Assembly (NCBI GenBank): GCA_014378105.1 | Contig: JACMOI010000089.1 | Location: 1 to 35,891 of the forward strand | Length of the DNA: 35,891 nucleotides | Source: Pseudopedobacter sp. | GTDB lineage: Bacteria; Bacteroidota; Bacteroidia; Sphingobacteriales; Sphingobacteriaceae | Direction: 5' to 3' | In this document: piece by piece, positions 17,402 through 25,347 of the stretch | Layout of the letters: each line of letters opens with the position of its first letter | How positions within the stretch are numbered: the first letter of the stretch is position 1 | Position numbers and translations under genes: made by a program | Notes under the pieces: generated by a model | Databases searched by the model: none | Told to the model about the DNA's origin: nothing | Seen by the model: the letters and a program-made list of their open reading frames with translations, nothing else

Positions 17402-18427
17402 ATGAATCGTCTTAGAAAGTTTTTACTGCATACGATGGTGTGGATCTTTTTGATCACCATTTTCACATTTGCAGCAACAGCCGGTTTCAACTCCAGTAAC
17501 GGGGTTTATATTCTGTTTGTTGGTTTATCTTTTTTAAACATTGCTATATTTTATATCAATTTATATTTTATAATTCCCATTACTCTAGATAAAAGAAAAT
17601 TCTTTCTTTGGATGTTGGCTTGTTTAATAGTTGTCATAGCCTTTTTAGCGATTAAATATGGTTACAGCTTTTATCTGTATAAGTTAAGTGGATTAAAAAT
17701 GATGGCTAAGGATAAAGAAATGTCTTTCTCAGAGCCCTTTAACTACCTCTTAGGTACTTTCATTACAAACGGATTTTTTGTTTTCTTAAGTACTGTTTAC
17801 AAGTTCACAGTAGATTGGTTTTTTAACGAACGTGAAAAATCTGATCTTGAAAAGCAAAGCTTAACTGCTGAATTAGCATTTTTGAAATCACAAATCAACC
17901 CTCATTTCTTATTTAACTCTCTAAATAATATCTATTCATTAGCTTATCAAAAGTCGGATGAAACACCTAACGCCATCTTGAAGCTTTCAGAAATTATGCG
18001 GTACATGCTTTATGAAAGTAATGATAATCGTGTAGCTTTGGAAAAAGAAATCACCTATTTAAAAAGCTTTATCGAATTACAGAAGTTACGGTTTAAGGGA
18101 AAAGCCAATGTGATTTTAGAAGTAGAAGGAAATATTTCTAACCAAAATATTGTACCGCTAATTTTAATTTCATTTGTTGAGAATGCTTTTAAGCATGGTT
18201 TAGCAACCGATGCTAAAAACCCAATCCATATCAATATTTCGGTATTCGAAGATAATTTATTGTTCACTATCAAGAACAAAAAGAATAACCTCAACAAAGA
18301 CCAAACTGGAGGAATTGGCATGGTGAACGTAACGCGTAGGTTAGAATTAACCTATCCCGAAAAATATAAACTTTCTGTAGAAAATCATGAGCATGATTAT
18401 TATTGCGAATTATATCTAAATTTATAA
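17402..18427 (+). CDS. LytS/YehU-type sensor histidine kinase
   Basis: The 341-residue kinase has four membrane segments in residues ~10-145, a linker helix, then the His_kinase (PF06580) domain: LKSQINPHFLFNSLNNIYSL with the phospho-acceptor His near 167, and an ATP-binding region with ILISFVENAFKHGL (N box) and GGIGMVNVTRRLEL (G box). It lacks a periplasmic sensor domain, so any signal is probably sensed within the membrane. ATG at 17402 is followed, one base after its stop, by the LytTR regulator, so they are one operon and certainly partners. Members of this pair type control wall, natural product or metabolic genes; the target here is unknown. Confidence 0.9.
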   Translation: MNRLRKFLLHTMVWIFLITIFTFAATAGFNSSNGVYILFVGLSFLNIAIFYINLYFIIPITLDKRKFFLWMLACLIVVIAFLAIKYGYSFYLYKLSGLKMMAKDKEMSFSEPFNYLLGTFITNGFFVFLSTVYKFTVDWFFNEREKSDLEKQSLTAELAFLKSQINPHFLFNSLNNIYSLAYQKSDETPNAILKLSEIMRYMLYESNDNRVALEKEITYLKSFIELQKLRFKGKANVILEVEGNISNQNIVPLILISFVENAFKHGLATDAKNPIHINISVFEDNLLFTIKNKKNNLNKDQTGGIGMVNVTRRLELTYPEKYKLSVENHEHDYYCELYLNL

Positions 18428-18428
18428 C

Positions 18429-19163
18429 ATGGTGATTAATTGTATTGTAGTTGATGATGAACCCTTGGCTACAGATATTATCAATGATTATATCAACAAA
18501 ATTCCTTTTTTAAAGTTGGTCAAAAGTTTTCAGAACCCAATAGAAGCACTAACGGCACTACAAGAGGGCGGTGTTGATTTGGTTTTTTTAGATGTTCAAA
18601 TGCCCGAGCTTACTGGCATTCAATTTTTGAAGATTGCGAATAATAAATGTCGTGTGATTTTAACTACTGCTTATCCACAATATGCGGTAGAAGGTTATGA
18701 ACATAACGTCGTTGATTACTTATTAAAGCCAATTGCTTTTGATCGTTTTTACAAAGCTGCTGAAAAAGTTCAGTGGTTAATGGGTTTAGCGCCTCAAAGT
18801 ACACAAGAGACACAAGCACCAGCTTCAGTAGCACAACCTATTGCTAACGATTTCATTTTTGTGAAGACCGAGTATAAAATTCAAAAGATTTATTTGAACG
18901 ATATCCTATTTATCGAAGGCTTAAAAGATTACGTTTCTATCTACACCGAAACTGAACGTATCATCACCCTGCAAAGCATGAAAAAAATTGATGAAGGTTT
19001 GCCTGATCATCGGTTTGTCCGTGTGCACAAATCCTATATCGTTGCTTTAGATAAAATAGAAAGTATAGAGCGTAGTCGGATTTCTATCGCTGATAAAATA
19101 ATCCCGATAGGAGACACTCATCGTGATTATTTCTTTAAAATGATTGAGGATAAAAATATTTAA
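18429..19163 (+). CDS. LytTR family response regulator
   Basis: The 244-residue regulator has a receiver domain (residues ~1-120): acidic pair VVDDEP, phospho-Asp55 in FLDVQMPE, Thr/Ala switch TTAYPQYAVEGYEHNVVDYLLKP with the conserved Lys. A linker of Gln/Ala/Pro/Ser (~125-140) leads to the LytTR DNA-binding domain (FIFVKTEYKIQKIYLNDILFIEGLKDYVSIYT ... RFVRVHKSYIVALDKI). LytTR proteins bind paired ~9-bp direct repeats. It follows its kinase by one base. Its stop codon overlaps the convergent plsC stop. Confidence 0.94.
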   Translation: MVINCIVVDDEPLATDIINDYINKIPFLKLVKSFQNPIEALTALQEGGVDLVFLDVQMPELTGIQFLKIANNKCRVILTTAYPQYAVEGYEHNVVDYLLKPIAFDRFYKAAEKVQWLMGLAPQSTQETQAPASVAQPIANDFIFVKTEYKIQKIYLNDILFIEGLKDYVSIYTETERIITLQSMKKIDEGLPDHRFVRVHKSYIVALDKIESIERSRISIADKIIPIGDTHRDYFFKMIEDKNI

Positions 19164-19900
19164 GCTGATTTTTCTACCACTAATTTGATGGCTTCTTCAG
19201 CTTCTTTTACTATATCTTCACATGATTTTTCTTGCGGTTCAATAGGTTGTAAAACGGTAATTTTCATTGGGATAAAAGTGTTTAACCAAACCAAGCCATA
19301 ACGAACAACTTTCCAAGAGTTTTCTATCGCAACTGGGACAATTAACGCATTTGGAGCTTTCTTTAAGATGGTTGCTATTCCTCCAACTTGGAACTCTTTC
19401 AACTTCCCGTTTTTTGATCTTGTGCCTTCTGGAAAAATAGCTGCCGACCAATTGTTTTGCTGCATCCGGATACCTAGTTTCAATATTTCTGCAACTGCTT
19501 GCTTCTTATCATTTCTATCAATATTGGCACCACCACCATACTTTAAATTAAATGAAATGGATGGAATCCCTTTGGTCAGTTCTATTTTAGAAATAAATTT
19601 TACATGGTATTTTCTTAAGAACCAAATCAACGGAGGAATATCGTACATACTTTGGTGATTGGAAACAAAAATTATAGGTCGATTGGTTGGTAAGTTGAAT
19701 TTATTCTTGAAACTAAGAGTCACACCCAGTGGATAGTAAGAACTCAACAAAAAGAAATTCATCACATCAACTGATTTTTTATGAGCAGCATAGCCGCCTA
19801 ATTTTAAACACAGCCATTGTACGGGATGAAAAAATCCTAAAAAGAAAAAGAAAATAAAATGATGTATTGGGCTTAAAATAAATCCTAAAATTCTTCTCAT
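19160..19900 (-). CDS. plsC: 1-acyl-sn-glycerol-3-phosphate acyltransferase
   Basis: The 246-residue protein makes phosphatidic acid from lysophosphatidic acid. It shows an N-terminal membrane segment (residues ~12-35), the acyltransferase block I Asn81-His82-x4-Asp87 (SNHQSMYDIPP), block II around KFISKIELTKGIP, and block III FPEGTRSKNGKL at 156-167, followed by IVPVAIENSWK. All catalytic residues are present. ATG at 19900 is 25 bases downstream of the NUDIX gene's stop, so truA-NUDIX-plsC could be one transcript. Its stop (TTA read on plus) overlaps the response regulator stop in the shared bases TTAA. Confidence 0.93.
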   Translation of the reverse strand: MRRILGFILSPIHHFIFFFFLGFFHPVQWLCLKLGGYAAHKKSVDVMNFFLLSSYYPLGVTLSFKNKFNLPTNRPIIFVSNHQSMYDIPPLIWFLRKYHVKFISKIELTKGIPSISFNLKYGGGANIDRNDKKQAVAEILKLGIRMQQNNWSAAIFPEGTRSKNGKLKEFQVGGIATILKKAPNALIVPVAIENSWKVVRYGLVWLNTFIPMKITVLQPIEPQEKSCEDIVKEAEEAIKLVVEKSA

Positions 19901-19925
19901 CGCTACAAATATAAGAACCCAAAAA

Positions 19926-20474
19926 TTAAAAACCTGCCCTCATCAGCTTTACCCTTAAAATTCCCGCAACGCTTAACGAATCTGTAATTTCTCCGTTGAT
20001 CACCATTTGGTAAGCTTCTTCAAACGGCATTTTTTTTACCTCCAATTGTTCGGTCTCCTCGGGTTCAGCTTCAAACTGTTCGAAATCTTTAGCCAAGTAT
20101 AAAATCCCCAACTCATCACTTACCGAGTTGGAAAGGTGCATTCGAAGAATCTCCTGCCATTCTTTAGCTACCAAACCCGTTTCTTCTAACAATTCTCTTT
20201 TAGCTGAATCTAATGGAATTCCATTTAACGGTCCACCGCCTTCTGGCAGCTCCCAACTGTACTGTTTCAAAGGAAATCGATATTGCCCTACTAAAATAAT
20301 ATGATCCATTTCATCAATCGCGATGATTCCAATGGCATAGTTTTTAAAATGTAGTTCACCATAAATCCCATCACCGCCTGATGGATTAAGTACTTGGTGT
20401 TCGGTTAAACTAATCCAAGGGTTTTCATAAATCGATTGGCTAGATTTTATTTTCCAAGGGTTTTGTTCCGTCAT
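19926..20474 (-). CDS. NUDIX hydrolase (ADP-ribose pyrophosphatase-like)
   Basis: The 182-residue protein has the layout of ADP-ribose pyrophosphatases: an N-terminal beta-rich dimer region (WKIKSSQSIYENPWISLTEHQVLNPSG), then WELPEGGGP and the Nudix box GPLNGIPLDSAKRELLEETGLV. The REUxEExGU end of the box is intact, so metal binding and catalysis are expected. The first Glu of Gx5Ex7REUxEExGU is Gly here, and the AGDIDEGE-type spacing before it is altered, which may be a subfamily trait. Likely substrates are ADP-ribose or other nucleoside diphosphate derivatives. It sits between truA and plsC on the same strand. Confidence 0.88.
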   Translation of the reverse strand: MTEQNPWKIKSSQSIYENPWISLTEHQVLNPSGGDGIYGELHFKNYAIGIIAIDEMDHIILVGQYRFPLKQYSWELPEGGGPLNGIPLDSAKRELLEETGLVAKEWQEILRMHLSNSVSDELGILYLAKDFEQFEAEPEETEQLEVKKMPFEEAYQMVINGEITDSLSVAGILRVKLMRAGF

Positions 20475-20532
20475 TTTATAATTTTAGAAAAGTAAATTTA
20501 TTAAAATTTGGTTAAGCTAATGCGGTGCTAAT

Positions 20533-21336
20533 TTATAATTTATCCCAAATAGAATTCTCAAAATTTAAATTCAAAAAATCAGATTTCGGTTCCATGTCTA
20601 AATAAGGATAAGTCACTTTAGATAGATATAAACCTTGTGGATGTGCTGGTGATAAAATCTTAGGCGTTTCTTGCTTTATAAAATAGCCTTCAAATTCAAT
20701 TAAACTCAACTTTCCTATTCCAACTTTTAACAATTGCCCTACCAAAATCCGAATCATCTTACTTAAAAAACGATTAGATGAAATTTGAAAACGCAGTCTT
20801 TGTTCATTTGCAGAAATCAGCCATTCCGCTTTAGAAACGTGGCAAACAGTATGGTCATTCTTATCTGGAGAAGTACAAAAAGGACGGTAATCATTATATT
20901 TCAATAATAAAGCTGTCGCTGATTTTAGCTTTTCAAGATCCATAGCTAATCCTAAATATTGAGAGCTACAATCGGTTAAAAATGGGTCTTTGCAAGTGTG
21001 AATGAAATAATCATATTGCCTTTGGATGGCATCAAATCGGGCGTGTGGCAAACCTACCATCGGGAGGATATCAAAAACAGCAATATCTTCAGGTAAACTT
21101 TTATTTAACCGAAAAAAGAAAGTAGCGTCACAATCTTGATCAATATCCGCATGAAAAAAGAACTGACTCGCATTCACCTTTGCATCCGTTCTCCCGCAGC
21201 CATTAATGCTTACCGGAAATTTTAAAACCTGAGCAATTTTATCTTCTATGACTTTTTGAACACTATTGTAAAGCGCATTCTTTTGCCAGCCCTGATAGTT
21301 TAAACCTTTATACCCTATGTGAAAGAAATACCTCAA
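20533..21336 (-). CDS. truA: tRNA pseudouridine synthase A
   Basis: TruA modifies U38-40 in the anticodon stem of many tRNAs. The 267 residues include the start RYFFHIGYKGLNYQGWQKN and the catalytic motif GCGRTDAKVNASQFFFHAD with Asp51. Later segments RQYDYFIHT and FLSKMIRILVGQLLKVG are also typical. The start codon is TTG at 21336: reading upstream in frame there is a TAA eight codons before and no ATG or GTG between, while the N-terminus beginning MRYFF is just where homologues start. So TTG initiation is well supported. The yghZ-like gene diverges from it. Confidence 0.93.
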   Translation of the reverse strand: MRYFFHIGYKGLNYQGWQKNALYNSVQKVIEDKIAQVLKFPVSINGCGRTDAKVNASQFFFHADIDQDCDATFFFRLNKSLPEDIAVFDILPMVGLPHARFDAIQRQYDYFIHTCKDPFLTDCSSQYLGLAMDLEKLKSATALLLKYNDYRPFCTSPDKNDHTVCHVSKAEWLISANEQRLRFQISSNRFLSKMIRILVGQLLKVGIGKLSLIEFEGYFIKQETPKILSPAHPQGLYLSKVTYPYLDMEPKSDFLNLNFENSIWDKL

Positions 21337-21445
21337 TTGATTTTTGGTAAAGATAAATTAGAAAAAGTAATTCGCTGTTTTAAATTCACTTCATACGGAT
21401 TAAATATTCTAAAAACCTTTTAACTTTATCACAAACATACTAAAC

Positions 21446-22435
21446 ATGACCTATATAGCCTCTCCTGATCGTTACCAAAATATGCAATACCGCCGATGTG
21501 GTAAAAGCGGATTAAAACTTTCAGCGTTTTCCTTAGGCTTATGGCATAATTTCGGACATGTTAATGATTTTGAGAATAGTCGAAAAATCTTACGTACTTC
21601 ATTTGATGCGGGTATCACTCATTTTGATTTAGCAAACAATTATGGTCCGCCTCCCGGGTCGGCCGAGGAAAATTTTGGTAAATTATTAAAACAAGATTTT
21701 TCTGCTCATCGCGATGAACTGATTATTTCGTCAAAAGCGGGTTATTATATGTGGGAAGGTCCTTATGGAGAATGGGGCTCAAAAAAATATTTGGTTTCCA
21801 GCTTAGATCAAAGCTTAAAGCGGATGCAATTAGATTATGTAGACATCTTCTATCATCATCGCCCAGATCCTGATACACCATTAGAAGAAACAATGAGTGC
21901 TTTAGACTTGATCGTTCGTCAAGGAAAAGCATTATATGTTGGCATTTCTAATTACCAACCAGAAGAAGCTAAAAAAGCGTTCCAAATTTTGAGAGATTTA
22001 GGAACACCCTGTTTAATTCACCAACCCAGATACTCGATGTTTGAACGCTGGGTGGAAGACGACTTATTAAATTTATTAGAAGAAGAAGGTGTGGGTTGTA
22101 TTCCATTCTCTCCTTTAGCTCAGGGTTTATTGACCGATAAATATTTACATGGCGTTCCCGAAGATTCTAGAGTAGCAACCAGCGGGGTTTTCTTGAATGA
22201 AAAGCATTTAACCAAAGAGCGTTTGGATGCGATATCCAAATTGAATACCATCGCCCAAAAGCGAGGACAAAAATTAGCACACATGGCTTTATCCTGGATT
22301 TTAAAAGACGAAAGAATTACTTCGGTTTTAATTGGTGCTAGTAAACCTGAACAAGTTTTAGACGCTATAAAAGCGCTGGATAATATTCAATTTTCTGAGG
22401 AAGAATTGAAAGAAATAAACTTGATTTTAGTGTAA
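21446..22435 (+). CDS. yghZ: Aldo/keto reductase, YghZ/Gpr type
   Basis: The 329-residue protein matches E. coli YghZ (L-glyceraldehyde-3-phosphate reductase, also acting on methylglyoxal) from end to end by recall: YQNMQYRRCGKSGLKLSAFSLGLWHNFGHVN, THFDLANNYGPPPGSAEENFG and ALYVGISNYQPEE. The catalytic tetrad is visible as Asp61, Tyr67, Lys97 and His139 (FYHHRP). The NADPH-binding end SVLIGASKPEQVLDAI is intact. It probably reduces toxic short-chain aldehydes and ketones in the cytoplasm. It is a single-gene unit on the plus strand, diverging from truA and ending at a terminator shared with the GIN-domain gene. Confidence 0.93.
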   Translation: MTYIASPDRYQNMQYRRCGKSGLKLSAFSLGLWHNFGHVNDFENSRKILRTSFDAGITHFDLANNYGPPPGSAEENFGKLLKQDFSAHRDELIISSKAGYYMWEGPYGEWGSKKYLVSSLDQSLKRMQLDYVDIFYHHRPDPDTPLEETMSALDLIVRQGKALYVGISNYQPEEAKKAFQILRDLGTPCLIHQPRYSMFERWVEDDLLNLLEEEGVGCIPFSPLAQGLLTDKYLHGVPEDSRVATSGVFLNEKHLTKERLDAISKLNTIAQKRGQKLAHMALSWILKDERITSVLIGASKPEQVLDAIKALDNIQFSEEELKEINLILV

Positions 22436-22441
22436 AGAATG

Positions 22442-22472
22442 AAATGGCAAATGATAAAATCATTTGCCATTT
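22442..22472. terminator. Bidirectional terminator between yghZ and the GIN-domain gene
   Basis: AAATGGCAAATGA (22442-22454) pairs perfectly with TCATTTGCCATTT (22460-22472) around a 5-base loop, with T-rich tails on both sides. The flanking genes converge on it. Confidence 0.85.
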
Positions 22473-22500
22473 TCACAATATAAATGTGTTAGAGTTATTT

Positions 22501-23235
22501 TTATTTAAATAACAATTTCAAAGCATTTCCACTCATACTTACATCGGCGCTATCTGAAAAATTGAATTTTGCTGTTGAGATTTTTGGATTGCTAAGATTT
22601 AAAGTGCTGTGCCCATTAACTTTAAAATCAGATTGTTCAATTTGATTGTTACTCTCTACGGTTAATGTTCCTTTTCCTTCAGTTTTATCACCTATAACAG
22701 CATTTAGAAATTGTAATTTGTTGTTTTCCAAAACCACCATGGTAAGAGGGTCAATCTGAAGATTTAACCTTTTTTGGTTAAAATTGTTGATCACTGTTTT
22801 TTCATCACTTAAATAATAATTATAGTTAGTACTTCCTTTGATCTTGGAAATACTACTGTACGAACTTCCAGCAACGAACTTTTCTAAGCTTGGGCAAATA
22901 ATCACCACTTTACCAATATGACTTTCATACTTATCATTCTCAAAATGATATTCAATACTCAGTTCATGATTTTTAACCTCGAATTTTAATTTTTTTGGTA
23001 AATCTTCATCAACCCATATCGCAAAATGGTCGCCTTGTTCAATACTTAAATTAAAAATATTACTCGCCTTGTTATTGATTGCATTAAAGTCGTTTAGCTT
23101 TACTTCTTTCATTTTATAAAACCGACTTCTGAATTCACCTTTTTTATATTCTGCCTTTAATTTAAAATCATAAAACACCAATGAAGAAATAATGGTGATG
23201 ATGATAAATACTAAAATTTTATTACTCGTTTTCAT
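22501..23235 (-). CDS. GIN-domain (DUF2807-like) membrane-anchored protein
   Basis: The 244-residue protein has one N-terminal membrane segment (residues ~7-24, ILVFIIITIISSLVFYDF), probably an uncleaved anchor or signal, and then a repeated short beta-strand pattern (VVIICPSLEKFVAGSSYSSISKIKGS; STLNLSNPKISTAKFNFSDSADVSMSGNA) that resembles the parallel beta-helix of DUF2807, the 'putative auto-transporter adhesin head GIN domain' common in Bacteroidota. The match is by pattern only. It is the last gene of the ABC-GntR operon, five bases after the regulator, suggesting it acts at the envelope with the transporter. No enzymatic motif is visible. Confidence 0.65.
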   Translation of the reverse strand: MKTSNKILVFIIITIISSLVFYDFKLKAEYKKGEFRSRFYKMKEVKLNDFNAINNKASNIFNLSIEQGDHFAIWVDEDLPKKLKFEVKNHELSIEYHFENDKYESHIGKVVIICPSLEKFVAGSSYSSISKIKGSTNYNYYLSDEKTVINNFNQKRLNLQIDPLTMVVLENNKLQFLNAVIGDKTEGKGTLTVESNNQIEQSDFKVNGHSTLNLSNPKISTAKFNFSDSADVSMSGNALKLLFK

Positions 23236-23240
23236 AATTA

Positions 23241-23618
23241 TTATGGATTGAAGTTTTGTGCTTTAAAGTTTTCATACCTAGATTTTAATTCTTCCAAAGA
23301 AATATCTAAAAGATACAGGCTTCGGAAAAAATCGGGGAGCTCTTGTTGAAGAAAACGTTCTTTTCTGATACTTTTAATCTTAGATGTAGCATTTTCCATT
23401 ACAAATAATCCAAGTCCTCTTTTATTAAAAATAATCTCCTGATTTTGTAAATATTCGTAGGTTCTCATCACAGTATTTGGGTTTACCTGTAAATCTCCGG
23501 CAAGGTCTCTAACTGAGGGTATTTTTTCATCTGCCAACCATTTGCCCAACATAATATGTTCAGCCACATAATCTGCAATTTGAAGGTAAATGGCCTCTTT
23601 ATCTTTAAAATTCATCAT
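23241..23618 (-). CDS. GntR family transcriptional regulator, YtrA subfamily
   Basis: A 125-residue regulator with the N-terminal GntR winged helix (YLQIADYVAEHIMLGKWLADEKIPSVRDLAGDLQVNPNTVMRTYEYLQNQEIIFNKRG) and only a short C-terminal helical part, the hallmark of the YtrA subfamily, which usually regulates ABC transporter genes in the same operon. It overlaps the membrane subunit gene by ATGA (23615-23618). An inverted repeat of the YtrA type lies over the operon start at 25228-25253, so it most likely represses its own operon and is released by cell-envelope stress or a small ligand. Confidence 0.92.
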   Translation of the reverse strand: MMNFKDKEAIYLQIADYVAEHIMLGKWLADEKIPSVRDLAGDLQVNPNTVMRTYEYLQNQEIIFNKRGLGLFVMENATSKIKSIRKERFLQQELPDFFRSLYLLDISLEELKSRYENFKAQNFNP

Positions 23619-24394
23619 ACTTCCTTCTCCTTTAACTTATAAAACGCACTCAACCATAATAAACCAACTATTGCAAATAGCAACATTAAACCTAAATACA
23701 ATGGTGTTAAGTAATCGATATTATAATATTTACCTTTTTCAACAAAACCAACACCAGAAAAAGGTACAAACACACTTAATTTATTTTCATTAATCATTGA
23801 GCTAATTATGAACTTATTTAATAAAGAAAATGCAGCAACCAGCACAAAAAATGTAAATGCTATTTTTACGAAGTGTGCTTTTTTGAATATTATTGATCCT
23901 AGAAAAACAAATGAATGGAAAAACAAAAAGATGAAAGCCACGATATAGGGTTTTCTATTGGCTTCAAAAAGATCTAATACTTTATTAGGGTCATTTGAAT
24001 CTTTAGTACTTAAAATAACAACTAGAAAATCCATCGCGTAAAAGCATATTAAGAATACAAGTTGAAATATTACATAAGAATACAACCAAGCAACCAAATA
24101 TTTTTCAAACTGTGATGCGGGTAAAGTCAAATAAGAAACTGCTTTTCTTTTGTCGCTTAATTCATTAAATGAAAGACTAGTGAAAATAGTTCCAGCAAAT
24201 GTAACTCCAATCATAAAAACCACGGTTTGACTATTTTGTGTCAGTCGGCCAGCATTCATATAAGAAACAGCACTTAAGAAAATCAAGAGAAGCCCAGTTA
24301 AAGTGGCGATTGAAAAAAGGTAACTCTTCCCATGCTCAATGCTGTGCTTTTTAAAAAGCATAATAAAACGCCTTAAGTTAAATACGTTATTCAT
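23615..24394 (-). CDS. ABC transporter membrane subunit (ABC-2-like permease)
   Basis: The 259-residue protein has about six hydrophobic segments (near residues 27-47, 60-75, 105-130, 152-170, 178-195 and 230-250), a layout fitting an ABC-2-type permease. No conserved motif is sharp enough to name a substrate. It lies six bases after the ATPase gene and overlaps the GntR gene by four bases, so the three form one transporter-regulator unit. Exporters of this arrangement in Firmicutes (ytr genes) respond to cell-wall antibiotics; that role is only inferred here. Confidence 0.8.
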   Translation of the reverse strand: MNNVFNLRRFIMLFKKHSIEHGKSYLFSIATLTGLLLIFLSAVSYMNAGRLTQNSQTVVFMIGVTFAGTIFTSLSFNELSDKRKAVSYLTLPASQFEKYLVAWLYSYVIFQLVFLICFYAMDFLVVILSTKDSNDPNKVLDLFEANRKPYIVAFIFLFFHSFVFLGSIIFKKAHFVKIAFTFFVLVAAFSLLNKFIISSMINENKLSVFVPFSGVGFVEKGKYYNIDYLTPLYLGLMLLFAIVGLLWLSAFYKLKEKEV

Positions 24395-24400
24395 CTTCCT

Positions 24401-25225
24401 TTATTTAAAAATTTCTGTTAATGATTGGTTATTATTAATAATGGCATTAAATAAGAGCTCCATATCAACTTTACTGTAATTTTCATCCTCATTTAAGGAA
24501 ATTACATTTAAGCCTTTAATGGTTTCTTCTATGTAGATATCTGTTGCATCAGAAGTAGCTTTTACCCCAAAGCTTACTTTTTCCGCAATTTCATCTATAC
24601 TTCTATTTAGAACAATCTGATGATCGTGAAGTACCAAAATCCTATCTATTAAATTATCCAAGTCTCTCACTTGATGAGTAGAAATAACAATGCACCTATC
24701 CTCATTTAAAGAAGATGCAATTACTTTCCTAAACTGACTTTTAGAAGGAATATCCAGACCATTTGTCGGTTCGTCCATTATCAATAAAGAGGTATTAGTA
24801 GATAGTCCAAAAGCAATCATTACTTTTTTTTGCTGACCAAAAGAAAGGTGATCTAATTCCTTCGTCTCATTAATATTAAAGAGATGGAGTAATTTGAAGT
24901 ATTGATTGGCATTAAAATTTGGATAAAAACATCCTGTGTTTTCTGCAAACTGTTTAGCATTTACCGAGGGCAGGTAAATATCTTCTGGAAGAAAAAACAC
25001 TTCTTGTAAAAAGTTAGGTATTCTTTTTTTTGAAGAGAAGCCATTTACAACACAAGTGCCTTCTTTTGGAAATATTAATCCAGCAATGCTTTTTAATAAT
25101 GTGGATTTTCCTGCTCCATTTTTTCCTAGCAAGCCATAAATATGTCCTGCCTTAAGCTCCAAAGAAATGTTTTGAAAGAGCTTTTGCTTTCCATAACCAA
25201 AGGTGAGATTAGAAATATTAACCAT
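24401..25225 (-). CDS. ABC transporter ATP-binding protein
   Basis: The 274-residue ATPase shows Walker A GKNGAGKS at residues 34-41, a signature LSFGQQ at 127-132 (in place of LSGGQ), Walker B LLIMDEP with the catalytic Glu at ~152, the D-loop NGLD and the switch His in VISTHQVRDLDNL. A ~60-residue tail follows the ATPase core. It is the first gene of the operon (ATPase, permease, GntR, GIN protein) and starts with ATG at 25225. Promoter and operator lie 5-60 bases upstream. Confidence 0.95.
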   Translation of the reverse strand: MVNISNLTFGYGKQKLFQNISLELKAGHIYGLLGKNGAGKSTLLKSIAGLIFPKEGTCVVNGFSSKKRIPNFLQEVFFLPEDIYLPSVNAKQFAENTGCFYPNFNANQYFKLLHLFNINETKELDHLSFGQQKKVMIAFGLSTNTSLLIMDEPTNGLDIPSKSQFRKVIASSLNEDRCIVISTHQVRDLDNLIDRILVLHDHQIVLNRSIDEIAEKVSFGVKATSDATDIYIEETIKGLNVISLNEDENYSKVDMELLFNAIINNNQSLTEIFK

Positions 25226-25227
25226 AT

Positions 25228-25253
25228 TAGTGTATTAGTTAAATAGTACACTA
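25228..25253 (-). promoter_or_regulatory. Inverted repeat, probable YtrA-type GntR operator
   Basis: TAGTGTA (25228-25234) and TACACTA (25247-25253) form a perfect inverted repeat with a 12-base spacer. It resembles the AGTGTA/TACACT repeat reported for B. subtilis YtrA. It lies between the promoter's -7 element and the ATPase start, covering the expected transcription start, so a bound regulator would block initiation. Confidence 0.7.
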
Positions 25254-25284
25254 CAAATATAGCACTCGATTTTATATTTCCAAA
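25254..25284 (-). promoter_or_regulatory. Consensus Bacteroidota promoter of the ABC/GntR operon
   Basis: On the minus strand TTTG (25284-25281), a 19-base spacer and TATATTTG (25261-25254) match TTTG-N19-TAnnTTTG exactly. It lies immediately before the inverted repeat and about 30 bases before the ATPase ATG. Confidence 0.8.
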
Positions 25285-25296
25285 TATTTGTGAAAC

Positions 25297-25329
25297 AAAA
25301 AAGGGGAAAAACAATCTTTCCCCTTTTTT
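25297..25329 (-). terminator. Terminator of the MarR-linked redox operon
   Basis: A 13-base stem pairs 25297-25309 with 25317-25329 around a 7-base loop; the core is GGGG/CCCC. On the minus strand it ends in a T-run, so it stops transcription after the DJ-1 family gene and insulates the ABC promoter 15 bases away. Confidence 0.8.
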
Positions 25330-25347
25330 TAAATATATCTGCTTAAC

